The position numbers and the translations under genes are program-made. A stretch of DNA of 41,518 bases from Cellvibrio sp. OA-2007 (GTDB taxonomy: Bacteria; Pseudomonadota; Gammaproteobacteria; Pseudomonadales; Cellvibrionaceae), in the NCBI RefSeq assembly GCF_000953825.1, contig NZ_BBUL01000075.1, positions 1-41,518 on the forward strand, in the 5' to 3' direction. Of the stretch, positions 27,301 to 34,469 are shown one piece after another; within the stretch, counting starts at the first letter, position 1, and every line of letters begins with the position of its first letter. The notes beneath the pieces were generated by a model. That model was not told where the DNA came from. It saw only the letters and a list, made by a program, of their open reading frames with translations, and searched no databases.

Positions 27301-27787
27301 TTCTAACTGCCATGCCGAAATCATCAACCCATTGGGTGGCGGATTGGAAAACTTCGATACAGCTGGCCGTGTTCGCTCAACTGATCTGAAAGGTAATGCA
27401 ATTGTGTCTAGCGGTACTTTCTACTCGCCCTATCCACAACTCCAGTTCCTGAATGATCCGGATCGCGTGCTCTACTCACCTGAGATTAAATTCAACGGTG
27501 CTAAAGATCTCGCACGTACCATTGTTGAACATCCGGAATTATCGAGCCTGGCCCAGACCTGTCTGGCAACCCAGTTCGTAAGCTACAGTTCAGGTATCAA
27601 CTCAATCTTCCTGATCGATTCTGATAGAGATGTTGGCTACAAGCGCATCAGCAAAGACGAAGAAAACGCTTACCGTTGTGATGTGACTGATTTGACCAAT
27701 GTACTATCAACTAGAGGCCCACGTGCAATGCTTGAAGAAATCCCAGCATTGGAATCTGTGATGTACCGGAAGGAGTGGGTGCGCTAA
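24398..27787 (+). CDS. Secreted CBM2-YceI-Fn3-cytochrome c protein with DUF1587/1592/1588/1585 region
   Basis: 1129 residues. Signal peptide 1-27; atypical CBM2 30-128 with extra cysteines; Ser linker; YceI domain 164-340 (RWLLDASKSTFNFVT, VVRDPRMQSMLFES, GNLVLHGI); Fn3-like domain 350-443 (NLNWADVSNNESGFLVRRKG); Ser linker; class I cytochrome c 482-568 with CIGCH (496-500) and a candidate axial Met in LWMPQGG (M543); then a planctomycete-type PSD region: DUF1587-like LRLLTKLEYQRSVRDLV, DUF1592-like SPQFLYRSE, DUF1588-like RGGILTSGAFL...TCSNCHAEIINPLG (second haem site 968-972) and a DUF1585-like end. It would carry a quinone and two haems on the cellulose surface. It resembles in kind the Cellvibrio japonicus Cbp2D/Cbp2E redox proteins, but identity to either is not claimed. 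AGAGAG precedes the ATG by 8 bases. Confidence 0.9.
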   Translation: MKKLLKLSMLSCGVTLGIMASSGAIAQGACSVNYAAVNSWGNGAQITTTITNTSAAKTSWELCWTYAGNDTIANLWDGVHTQTGKNVCVKNAGYNPNLPANGSVSFGFIVNNPGAVPTAFTLNGAACGGAASSVSSVVPSSVSSSSKSSTPSSVSSSSVAPTVAARWLLDASKSTFNFVTVKKSVAGAETPESMTFSQLEGTVATNGQATLTIPLASISTNNVVRDPRMQSMLFESNYLPSLHFTTQLDLAAIDAMAAGSTSVQPVTGNLVLHGIVKALTFDVLVVKHANNSVSFSPRKPIVINAIDFDLNAGVEALRAIAGLSTIGEKVPVYFKMFLNRDNPTNVPAISLATAPAAATGLTGTVSNATGAANLNWADVSNNESGFLVRRKGADGRWMTASNNAANSVSFIDTLTAAGSYDYKVISYADSIPAAATTPLSLVYAGTTGSSVSSVNSSTSSSVVTSISSTSSRSSSSTGALVGNAANGKTLWSTQSCIGCHGVDGAKNANGTAAAIALNPNRTYYRHRSDTQDRSLRDFIALWMPQGGEGTCTGQCAADLEAYIWTFRKPSDGIPDVPVSKFSCPSNAQSYGQRTLRLLTKLEYQRSVRDLVAYQADVTASLPDDFVSGAFVNNNTLAIDKTRYTSYLANAERIATDVATRWNAVLSCTPSTACASTLVNTLGPRIFRRPLTTDEQSAYLAVANGTTGGRTVADGMQVALTAMLSSPQFLYRSEIGTLSSSGVYKLDGYEMATYMAYTFTGTTPSTALMTAAANGTLNTVTGIRAQAATLLNSANTKLLLTDLVNRWLATDKIETLTKPAISGFATLGADMKNELGKNFAYAMLETNGSFASVYNPSYTHVNARLATHYGLALSGTLDADGFARVTTSDRGGILTSGAFLSRYASTTDSNMITRAVAIRRKLMCQDIPEPPSGVSLDREALFAQDRAFYEAPTTTQHMIFDRITAGTTCSNCHAEIINPLGGGLENFDTAGRVRSTDLKGNAIVSSGTFYSPYPQLQFLNDPDRVLYSPEIKFNGAKDLARTIVEHPELSSLAQTCLATQFVSYSSGINSIFLIDSDRDVGYKRISKDEENAYRCDVTDLTNVLSTRGPRAMLEEIPALESVMYRKEWVR

Positions 27788-27836
27788 TGCGCGCCCCTTT
27801 TCCCCTCGCCTTGTTAACGAATTGGAGTAAATAAAA

Positions 27837-29039
27837 ATGAGATATAGAGACTGCTTCGATAAAGAGCGCAGAGACTTTCTGCGTATCGTACAGCGCGCCG
27901 GTATTTCTGCCGGATTGCTGCAAGCTTCCAGCCTGATTGGCGGAATCATGTTGGCGCGTGTTGCAGAGGCACAAAGTGGCGTACCAACCAAAAGCTGCTT
28001 GGTGTTTTCTGGTGGCGGCTGCCAACCTAACCTGTGGTACCCAACAGGCGGCACCTTACCTGCCCAGTCGGCACCACTGCAAACCCATTACAGCAAAATC
28101 GCCATTATGAAGAGCGCCAAGTTAACTGGCGCTGGCCATGGCATCATGTTCCATCGTTTTGATAACGGTAGCTTTTCCAAAGACAGTTTTGATGTAAACA
28201 TGGGGCGTACCATCGGTGCAAACTATCCGGTTAAATACCTAAACGTAGGTACCACCGAAGAATCACAACTGAGCCGTGAAGGCACTGCAAGCAGACCAAC
28301 CATCACCAGTCCTCAGACCGCACTGGACATATTGTTTAGCGGTGGCACCACCACCACTAGCGGTGTCGCGCCAAGAAAATCGATTGTTGATTTGCACTAC
28401 CCTGCAGTTAACAGTTTGAAAACCAAACTGGGGCAGCATGAGAAAGAAAAATTGGATAGCCATTTCACCGCGATCCAAGAAATTGAAGCGGCAATTGGTT
28501 CTGGTAGTAGCGGTGGCGGTAGTAGCGGCTCATGCCCGAAACCAGCCAGTACTGCAGTCACTGGTTTCGATGCACTGGCAAAAATGCAAGTAGATATCGC
28601 TGTGTTAGCACTGAGCTGTAACTTAACTGCATCGGTATCTGTGGCATTTGGTTCAGATGCGCACAACCATATCTTTGATAAGTTAGGTGGTCGCTCATCG
28701 CACCAATCGCACCACTTTAACCAAGCGCAATACACTGAAGACATCGCTTACATGCAAGGTTTGACTAAATACCTGATGGACAAGCTCAATACAGCTGGCC
28801 TGTTTAGTTCAACTGTTGTGACACAAGTGTCTGATATGGGCCTTGCAGATGCTCACGGCAATGACGATGTACCTATGTTGGTTGCAGGTGCAGGCATCAC
28901 CGGCGGACGTGTGCTAGATATCGGCGGCAAAACCCAAGCGGATATCTTCCATACCCTTGCACTGAAATTAAAAGCAGATCAAAGCCCTAACAGTACTGCT
29001 TACCGTAACTGGGGCGGCTCAGTTATCGCAGGTCTGTAA
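27837..29039 (+). CDS. Tat-exported DUF1552 family protein
   Basis: 400 residues. The N-terminus has a twin-arginine motif, ERRDFLRIVQRAG (RR at 11-12), followed by a hydrophobic stretch ending AEAQ, so export as a folded, possibly cofactor-bearing protein is expected. The remainder shows the DUF1552 pattern: KSCLVFSGGGCQPNLWYP, HGIMFHRFDNG, KSIVDLH and an SHQSHHFNQ histidine cluster. DUF1552 genes are regularly found directly after DUF1592/1588 cytochromes, and here the gap is 49 bases with GGAG 9 bases before the ATG. The biochemical function is unknown; histidine-rich clusters suggest a metal. A glycine/serine stretch (GSGSSGGGSSGS) interrupts the middle. It probably works with the upstream cytochrome in the periplasm or outside the cell. 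Confidence 0.85.
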   Translation: MRYRDCFDKERRDFLRIVQRAGISAGLLQASSLIGGIMLARVAEAQSGVPTKSCLVFSGGGCQPNLWYPTGGTLPAQSAPLQTHYSKIAIMKSAKLTGAGHGIMFHRFDNGSFSKDSFDVNMGRTIGANYPVKYLNVGTTEESQLSREGTASRPTITSPQTALDILFSGGTTTTSGVAPRKSIVDLHYPAVNSLKTKLGQHEKEKLDSHFTAIQEIEAAIGSGSSGGGSSGSCPKPASTAVTGFDALAKMQVDIAVLALSCNLTASVSVAFGSDAHNHIFDKLGGRSSHQSHHFNQAQYTEDIAYMQGLTKYLMDKLNTAGLFSSTVVTQVSDMGLADAHGNDDVPMLVAGAGITGGRVLDIGGKTQADIFHTLALKLKADQSPNSTAYRNWGGSVIAGL

Positions 29040-29047
29040 GCCCTTAA

Positions 29048-29088
29048 GCTTTGCGGTGCCAGATTGCTATTGTCTGGCGCCGCAAAGC
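29048..29088 (+). terminator. Long hairpin after the DUF1552 gene
   Basis: A 16-base-pair stem (left arm 29048-29063, right arm 29073-29088, one G-T wobble) with a 9-base loop is followed by GATTTCATTT. It lies 9 bases after the DUF1552 stop codon. It may end most transcripts or protect the 3' end while letting some transcription reach the b561 gene. Confidence 0.75.
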
Positions 29089-29196
29089 GATTTCATTTAT
29101 ATTCCCCCGCTGTAATTTTCGTTTTAATAAAACCGCATTTAGCTGCATCAAAAAAATTCCCCGAATAATCCTATAAAAATAACGCGAGAAAAAATA

Positions 29197-29751
29197 ATGA
29201 TCAGAGACTCCCACCATAATTTTGGTATCGTCAGTATTTTCTTCCATTGGTTAAGTGCCGGCTTAACTTTGTTTTTATTTGGCCTTGGCGCTTACCTGAC
29301 TAGCTACGGCTACTACTCACCAGACTATTTGGAAATCGCACACCTGCATTACGCGATGGGCGTCATTTTATTTGGATTGGTCTGCATCAGGCTGCTGTGG
29401 CGCCTTACCAGCAAAACCCCGACAACACTGGTGGATTCTCTCCCCGTAAAAATGGGAATCGCACTGAGCAAACTGGTACTCTATGTTTGTTTGTTTACAA
29501 TTTTGATTAGCGGTTATTTCATCTGCACCGCTGAGGGGCAATCAATTAATGTATTTGGCCTATTCCAAATGCCGTCAATCGTACTTTTAGAAAATGAGCA
29601 GCTCAATATCGCAGGCTTAACTCATAAATATGCCGCCTGGGGGTTAATGGCACTGGTAATAATTCACGCTGGCGCTGCGCTTGTGCATCACTTTTTTAAA
29701 CGCGATCGCACTCTGGTGCGCATGCTAAAACCAAATAAGCATTCAAGCTAA
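29197..29751 (+). CDS. Cytochrome b561 family membrane protein
   Basis: 184 residues with four membrane helices and the family's histidine ligands: FFHWLS (H17), HLHYAMG (H49/H51), LTHKYAAWG (H143) and VIIHAGAALVHHFF (H157). Bacterial b561 proteins hold two b haems in the inner membrane and pass electrons between quinol and a periplasmic partner. In E. coli a b561 gene (yceJ) sits directly before yceI, so the appearance of a b561 gene at the end of a cluster with two YceI-domain proteins is a matched pair. The stretch between the DUF1552 stop and this ATG is 157 bases and includes a long hairpin, so it may be only partly cotranscribed. The N-terminus is cytoplasmic, without a cleaved signal. 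Confidence 0.88.
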   Translation: MIRDSHHNFGIVSIFFHWLSAGLTLFLFGLGAYLTSYGYYSPDYLEIAHLHYAMGVILFGLVCIRLLWRLTSKTPTTLVDSLPVKMGIALSKLVLYVCLFTILISGYFICTAEGQSINVFGLFQMPSIVLLENEQLNIAGLTHKYAAWGLMALVIIHAGAALVHHFFKRDRTLVRMLKPNKHSS

Positions 29752-29786
29752 GTTCGTAAAAAAAATAAAACCCGCCAGATTATCGC

Positions 29787-31040
29787 TTATGCGTTGAAAA
29801 TTTTTCTCACCTCATCGGCAATAATCTGCGCGCCCTGCTCTACCACACTGGCATCCTGGCAATAAGTCACGCGAATACATTCGTGACAGTGCTGCCAATC
29901 GCCCGCCAATCCGGGAAAGAAATGATGACCGGAGACAACTAAAACGCCGCGCGCTTTTAAACGTTGATACAACTCCTCACTGCTAATCGGCAAATCTTTA
30001 AACCAGAGCCACAAAAAAATCGCCCCTTCCGGCTTGTGGATAAAACACGGCAAGTCACCAAGATGCTTTTTAAAGGTTGCAACCGCGTGCTCCATCCGCG
30101 CGCGATAAAAAGGCGCTATGACCTCACGGCTTAATTGCAGAATTTTTCCCTCGTCCATTAAGTGCCGCGCGAGTGCCGGGCCAAAATTGCCGGTGGCTAA
30201 ACTTAAAATGGTATTAGCTTTGGCGAAAGCGCTAATTACCTCGGGATTGGCGATCACAATACCGGTGCGTGCACCGGGCAAACCCAACTTGGAAAGGCTG
30301 AGCACCAGGATGGTATTGTCGTTCCAGTGCGGCTCGGCATCGGCAAAAATAATATTCGGGAAGGGCGTGCCATAAGCACCATCGACAATAAACGGCACTT
30401 GATGCGCACGCGCTAATTCATCGAGCTTTACTAATTCTTCATCGCTGATGACGTTACCGGTGGGATTAGTCGGGCGCGACACGCAAAGTGCACCCGTCTC
30501 ATGAGTGATCTTGAGCTGTGAAAAGTCCACGTGATATTTAAAAAAAGCATCGGGCAGCATTTCAATACTGGGGCGCGTAGCGGTAAAAAAATCCGTGCTA
30601 ATACCCAAATCGCTATAACCCAAATACTCCGGGGTAAGCGGTAATTGAATGCGCTTTTTGAGGCCATCAGCGTATTCGCCGGCAAACAAATTAAACAAAA
30701 CAAAAAAGGCCGATTGACTGCCATTGGCGAGCGCAATATTCGCCCGTGTAATCGGCCACTGATATTCGGTGTGTAGTAAGTTAGCGATGCTATCCAGTAA
30801 GCCGGCATCGCCTTGTGGCGGTTGGTATACACCTAAAAGCTGATGAGTTTCGTGGGAGCTATTAAGTGTTGCACGCAGCGCGTCTTCAAACGCCTGCTCC
30901 ATTGCGGGAATGCGTGCGGGGTTTCCGCCGCCCATAAAAATCATATTGGGATTAACGCGCAATGCTTCGCCCAAGTCATCCATTAAAGAGACTATGCCGG
31001 CATCCGTACAGAGTTTTTGCCCAAAGCGAGAAAATTGCAT
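29787..31040 (-). CDS. avtA: Valine-pyruvate aminotransferase
   Basis: 417 residues of a fold-type I PLP aminotransferase. The N-terminal signature FSRFGQKLCTDAGIVSLMDD, then FMGGGNPARIPAM, is characteristic of AvtA. PLP-lysine is K251 in LSLSKLGLPGARTG; the substrate arginine is in ECIRVTYCQ near the C-terminus. It transfers an amino group between valine or alanine and their keto acids in the cytosol. It converges on the b561 gene with 35 bases between the stops; no strong hairpin was found there, only a T-rich tract on the minus strand. The start ATG at 31040 is the family start. Confidence 0.93.
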   Translation of the reverse strand: MQFSRFGQKLCTDAGIVSLMDDLGEALRVNPNMIFMGGGNPARIPAMEQAFEDALRATLNSSHETHQLLGVYQPPQGDAGLLDSIANLLHTEYQWPITRANIALANGSQSAFFVLFNLFAGEYADGLKKRIQLPLTPEYLGYSDLGISTDFFTATRPSIEMLPDAFFKYHVDFSQLKITHETGALCVSRPTNPTGNVISDEELVKLDELARAHQVPFIVDGAYGTPFPNIIFADAEPHWNDNTILVLSLSKLGLPGARTGIVIANPEVISAFAKANTILSLATGNFGPALARHLMDEGKILQLSREVIAPFYRARMEHAVATFKKHLGDLPCFIHKPEGAIFLWLWFKDLPISSEELYQRLKARGVLVVSGHHFFPGLAGDWQHCHECIRVTYCQDASVVEQGAQIIADEVRKIFNA

Positions 31041-31115
31041 AAAAATACCGGTAGATTAGTGGCCGCAATTGAATGCGGGGCAATCTAGCGGGTCAGGTGA
31101 AAAAAAACTAGCGGA

Positions 31116-31159
31116 TTAGATCAATCTAAATTTCTTTTTAGATCAATCCAAATTTCTTT
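31116..31159. repeat. 22-bp tandem duplication at the end of the response regulator gene
   Basis: 31116-31137 and 31138-31159 are head-to-tail copies of 22 bases with one difference (T versus C at position 12). The right copy contains the last codons (KKFGLI) and stop of the response regulator on the minus strand; the left copy lies just beyond the stop. Confidence 0.9.
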
Positions 31160-31503
31160 AACGTCGCCGCCAGTTTTTCTGGATTGACTGGTTTTTGAAT
31201 AAACTCAATAGCGCCCAATTGCGTAACACGCGCATGAGCAGTCGGCTGAATATCGCCAGAGATGACAATAATCATGGTGTCTAACCCTTCCGCTTTTACC
31301 GCTTCCAAGACTTGATAGCCATCCATTTCCGGCATAGTCAGATCGAGAAATACCATCTCGCCCTTGCCTTCGCGAATAGCTTGCAAACCTTCAACACCAT
31401 TGGTGGCAAAGGTGATATCGACATCCCAGCCTTCAGGGAGGGAGCGCGCGACTTGCTTGCGCGCCATCATAGAATCATCACAAATCAGTAGAGGTGTCGC
31501 CAT
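31138..31503 (-). CDS. Single-domain response regulator (CheY-like receiver)
   Basis: 121 residues, the size of a stand-alone receiver. Acidic pocket D9-D10 (LLICDD), phospho-acceptor D54 (VFLDLTMPEMDG), S82 (VISGD) and K104 (FIQKPV) are all in place. There is no output domain. It is followed by the avtA gene and no histidine kinase is adjacent, so the partner kinase lies elsewhere. The C-terminal codons are part of a 22-base tandem duplication, the extra copy being downstream of the stop. No clear Shine-Dalgarno precedes the ATG. Confidence 0.92.
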   Translation of the reverse strand: MATPLLICDDSMMARKQVARSLPEGWDVDITFATNGVEGLQAIREGKGEMVFLDLTMPEMDGYQVLEAVKAEGLDTMIIVISGDIQPTAHARVTQLGAIEFIQKPVNPEKLAATLKKFGLI

Positions 31504-31655
31504 TGGGTAAACGTTTCTTTTAATTGATGAAATGAGAGATACAGGTTAAATACTGACCTGACCATTTAGCACAAGAGTCAAAAATCAGTGAGCACTGAAG
31601 AGTATAGTCAGGGATTTTTACCCAGAGCGAGTTTTTTACCCAGCTTTGCGTTGCA

Positions 31656-32930
31656 TTAATTAGCATCAAGCGCTTGACTGCGCGGCACAACAGGCTGCCA
31701 CTCAAAAAGCTCAGCCACCGAAACATTCAATAATTGTTTACTACACCCATCCACACCGCCCAAAACACGCATCGCCTCCTGCCCCCAAGGCACATGGGCA
31801 AGATCACTTTGATCCTCAGGAAGCTGACGGGGCAAGGCTAAAATATCGCTCAACTGATTCAAGCTTAGTAGCTGAAGATTCTGACTGAGTAAATAATCCC
31901 CTTGATAATCCGTACTAATCACATGCTTTTTCACCAATGCATCGCGGAGACCTTGCCACTGCCCTGCAGCCAACCCTTGCGCAAGCTCCCGTTCCGTTAC
32001 CGCCGCCCCCTGACCCGATGCGCTGTAACAGCGCCACAGAATCATTAAACTGGCAAATAGATCCGGATAATTGCGATCCCGCAGCACCACTTGGTGCGCG
32101 CCAATGGCATGTACAAAGACCGCGCCCCCCAAAATCACCGTCCAAATCAAATTGACCCACAACAAAAACAGGGGCAAAGCAGCAAAAGCACCGTAAACCA
32201 GGGTGAATGACGAATGGCCAACAATCCAGCCAAACGCCGCTTTTAATCCCTGAAAGCCGAGCGTGGTAAAAAAACCACCGATCATGGCGTGCCTTACTGA
32301 CACCTTGCAATTAGGTACAGCGACAAACAACAGCGTGAACGCAGCCCAAGTCAGAATCCAGGGTACCAGACGGAAAATCCACTCAATGACCCCCAAACTA
32401 TCGTAAGGGCCGACCAACAAACGCAAAGACGCCAGATAAGTGCTCATGCCCAATGCGGCGCCGAGCAGTAGCGGCCCCAAACTCAGAATTGCCCAATAGA
32501 GTAAAAAATTGGCGACGCCGCGCCGACCGCGTGATACTCCCCAGATGCCATTAAAATTTTGCTCGATATTTTTGAGCATCAAATAGGCAGATACCAACAA
32601 AAATGCCAAACCAAATGCAGTCAGATTGCGCGCTTGTGCGGAAAAGTCTTTCAGGTATTTACCCAGATCCTGTTCACTATTGGGCAAAAAGTGTTCGAAT
32701 AACAATGATTGCAATTGATCGCCAAGATCCTGAAAGGCCGGGATAATCGAAAACATGGAATAGGTCACTGTCATCATCGGCACAGTGGCAAACAGGGTGA
32801 CGTAGGTGAGCGATGCGGCACTCTTCTGGCATGATTTGGCTTGATACTGGCGTATCATCAGCGACAGAAATCCTCTCAACCAACGATATCGTGTATGGAT
32901 AAACTCAACAAATGAGGATGAGCGAAGCAT
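31656..32930 (-). CDS. YihY/BrkB family (UPF0761) inner membrane protein
   Basis: 424 residues. About six membrane helices in the first 290 residues with the family segments [38 protein letters not shown] and [19 protein letters not shown]; a cytoplasmic C-terminal extension of about 130 residues with a winged-helix-like [21 protein letters not shown]. The family was once called ribonuclease BN but is not an RNase; its role in the membrane is unresolved. Divergent from arsC across 84 bases that hold a TATAAT box. Confidence 0.9.
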   Translation of the reverse strand: MLRSSSFVEFIHTRYRWLRGFLSLMIRQYQAKSCQKSAASLTYVTLFATVPMMTVTYSMFSIIPAFQDLGDQLQSLLFEHFLPNSEQDLGKYLKDFSAQARNLTAFGLAFLLVSAYLMLKNIEQNFNGIWGVSRGRRGVANFLLYWAILSLGPLLLGAALGMSTYLASLRLLVGPYDSLGVIEWIFRLVPWILTWAAFTLLFVAVPNCKVSVRHAMIGGFFTTLGFQGLKAAFGWIVGHSSFTLVYGAFAALPLFLLWVNLIWTVILGGAVFVHAIGAHQVVLRDRNYPDLFASLMILWRCYSASGQGAAVTERELAQGLAAGQWQGLRDALVKKHVISTDYQGDYLLSQNLQLLSLNQLSDILALPRQLPEDQSDLAHVPWGQEAMRVLGGVDGCSKQLLNVSVAELFEWQPVVPRSQALDAN

Positions 32931-32967
32931 AACGTTAAATCCTTAAACCAAGTCGGGGCGCAGCCGT

Positions 32968-32973
32968 TATAAT
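32968..32973 (+). promoter_or_regulatory. -10 box of the arsC-wrbA-DUF2069 promoter
   Basis: A perfect TATAAT; transcription would begin near 32980. This puts an in-frame ATG at 32988 almost at the transcript start and favours the ATG at 33015 for arsC. The -35 region is weak (TTAAAC at 32943). Confidence 0.5.
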
Positions 32974-33014
32974 CTGCCGCTGCCATTATGAATAAACCTT
33001 ATCAAGAGACAATT

Positions 33015-33952
<938 letters not shown>

Positions 33953-33994
33953 AACTTCAAACTGAAGCTCCCGAATAAAACACAAGGTTGATGT

Positions 33995-34447
33995 ATGACT
34001 AACACGCCAGAACACAATGACACACGCACCGATGAAAAGCCGAAAAAAGTCATTGTGATTACCGATGCGGATTCGGCAATACTCTTTAAAAAATTACGTA
34101 TTGGCCGGTTGGTCGTGCGTGCCAGTTACATCAGCCTACTGGTGTTATTTTCGCTGCTAAACCTTATCAATGAAAATGGCAAAATCGCGCTCTGGCTGCT
34201 GCAAATTATTCCGCTACTGATTTTTATTCCCGCTTTCCTGCGCGAAACACACCGCACTTATAGCTGGCTGTGTTTTGTTGCTCTAATGTATTTTGCGGTG
34301 ATCATTCCACTACTAATGAGCCGTTGGTTGTGGAGCGATTGGGTAATCACCTTACTAGTGAGCGCCATGTTTATCGCGGCCATGATGACCAGCCGCTGGC
34401 TGCAATACTGGAATTATTATTTGTCTACCAAAAGCAACCATTCTTAA
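33995..34447 (+). CDS. DUF2069 family membrane protein
   Basis: 150 residues with a charged N-terminal tail of about 40 residues and four hydrophobic segments. LLQIIPLLIFIPAFLRETHRTYSWLCFVALMYFAV is the family core. AAGG sits 7 bases before the ATG. The family function is unknown. It ends the arsC-wrbA operon and is 22 bases before sppA, so the peptidase may be in the same transcript. The N-terminal tail, rich in Asp, Thr and Lys, is longer than the minimal family. Confidence 0.85.
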   Translation: MTNTPEHNDTRTDEKPKKVIVITDADSAILFKKLRIGRLVVRASYISLLVLFSLLNLINENGKIALWLLQIIPLLIFIPAFLRETHRTYSWLCFVALMYFAVIIPLLMSRWLWSDWVITLLVSAMFIAAMMTSRWLQYWNYYLSTKSNHS

Positions 34448-34469
34448 AATTTTTCAGAAGGAAGTTATT

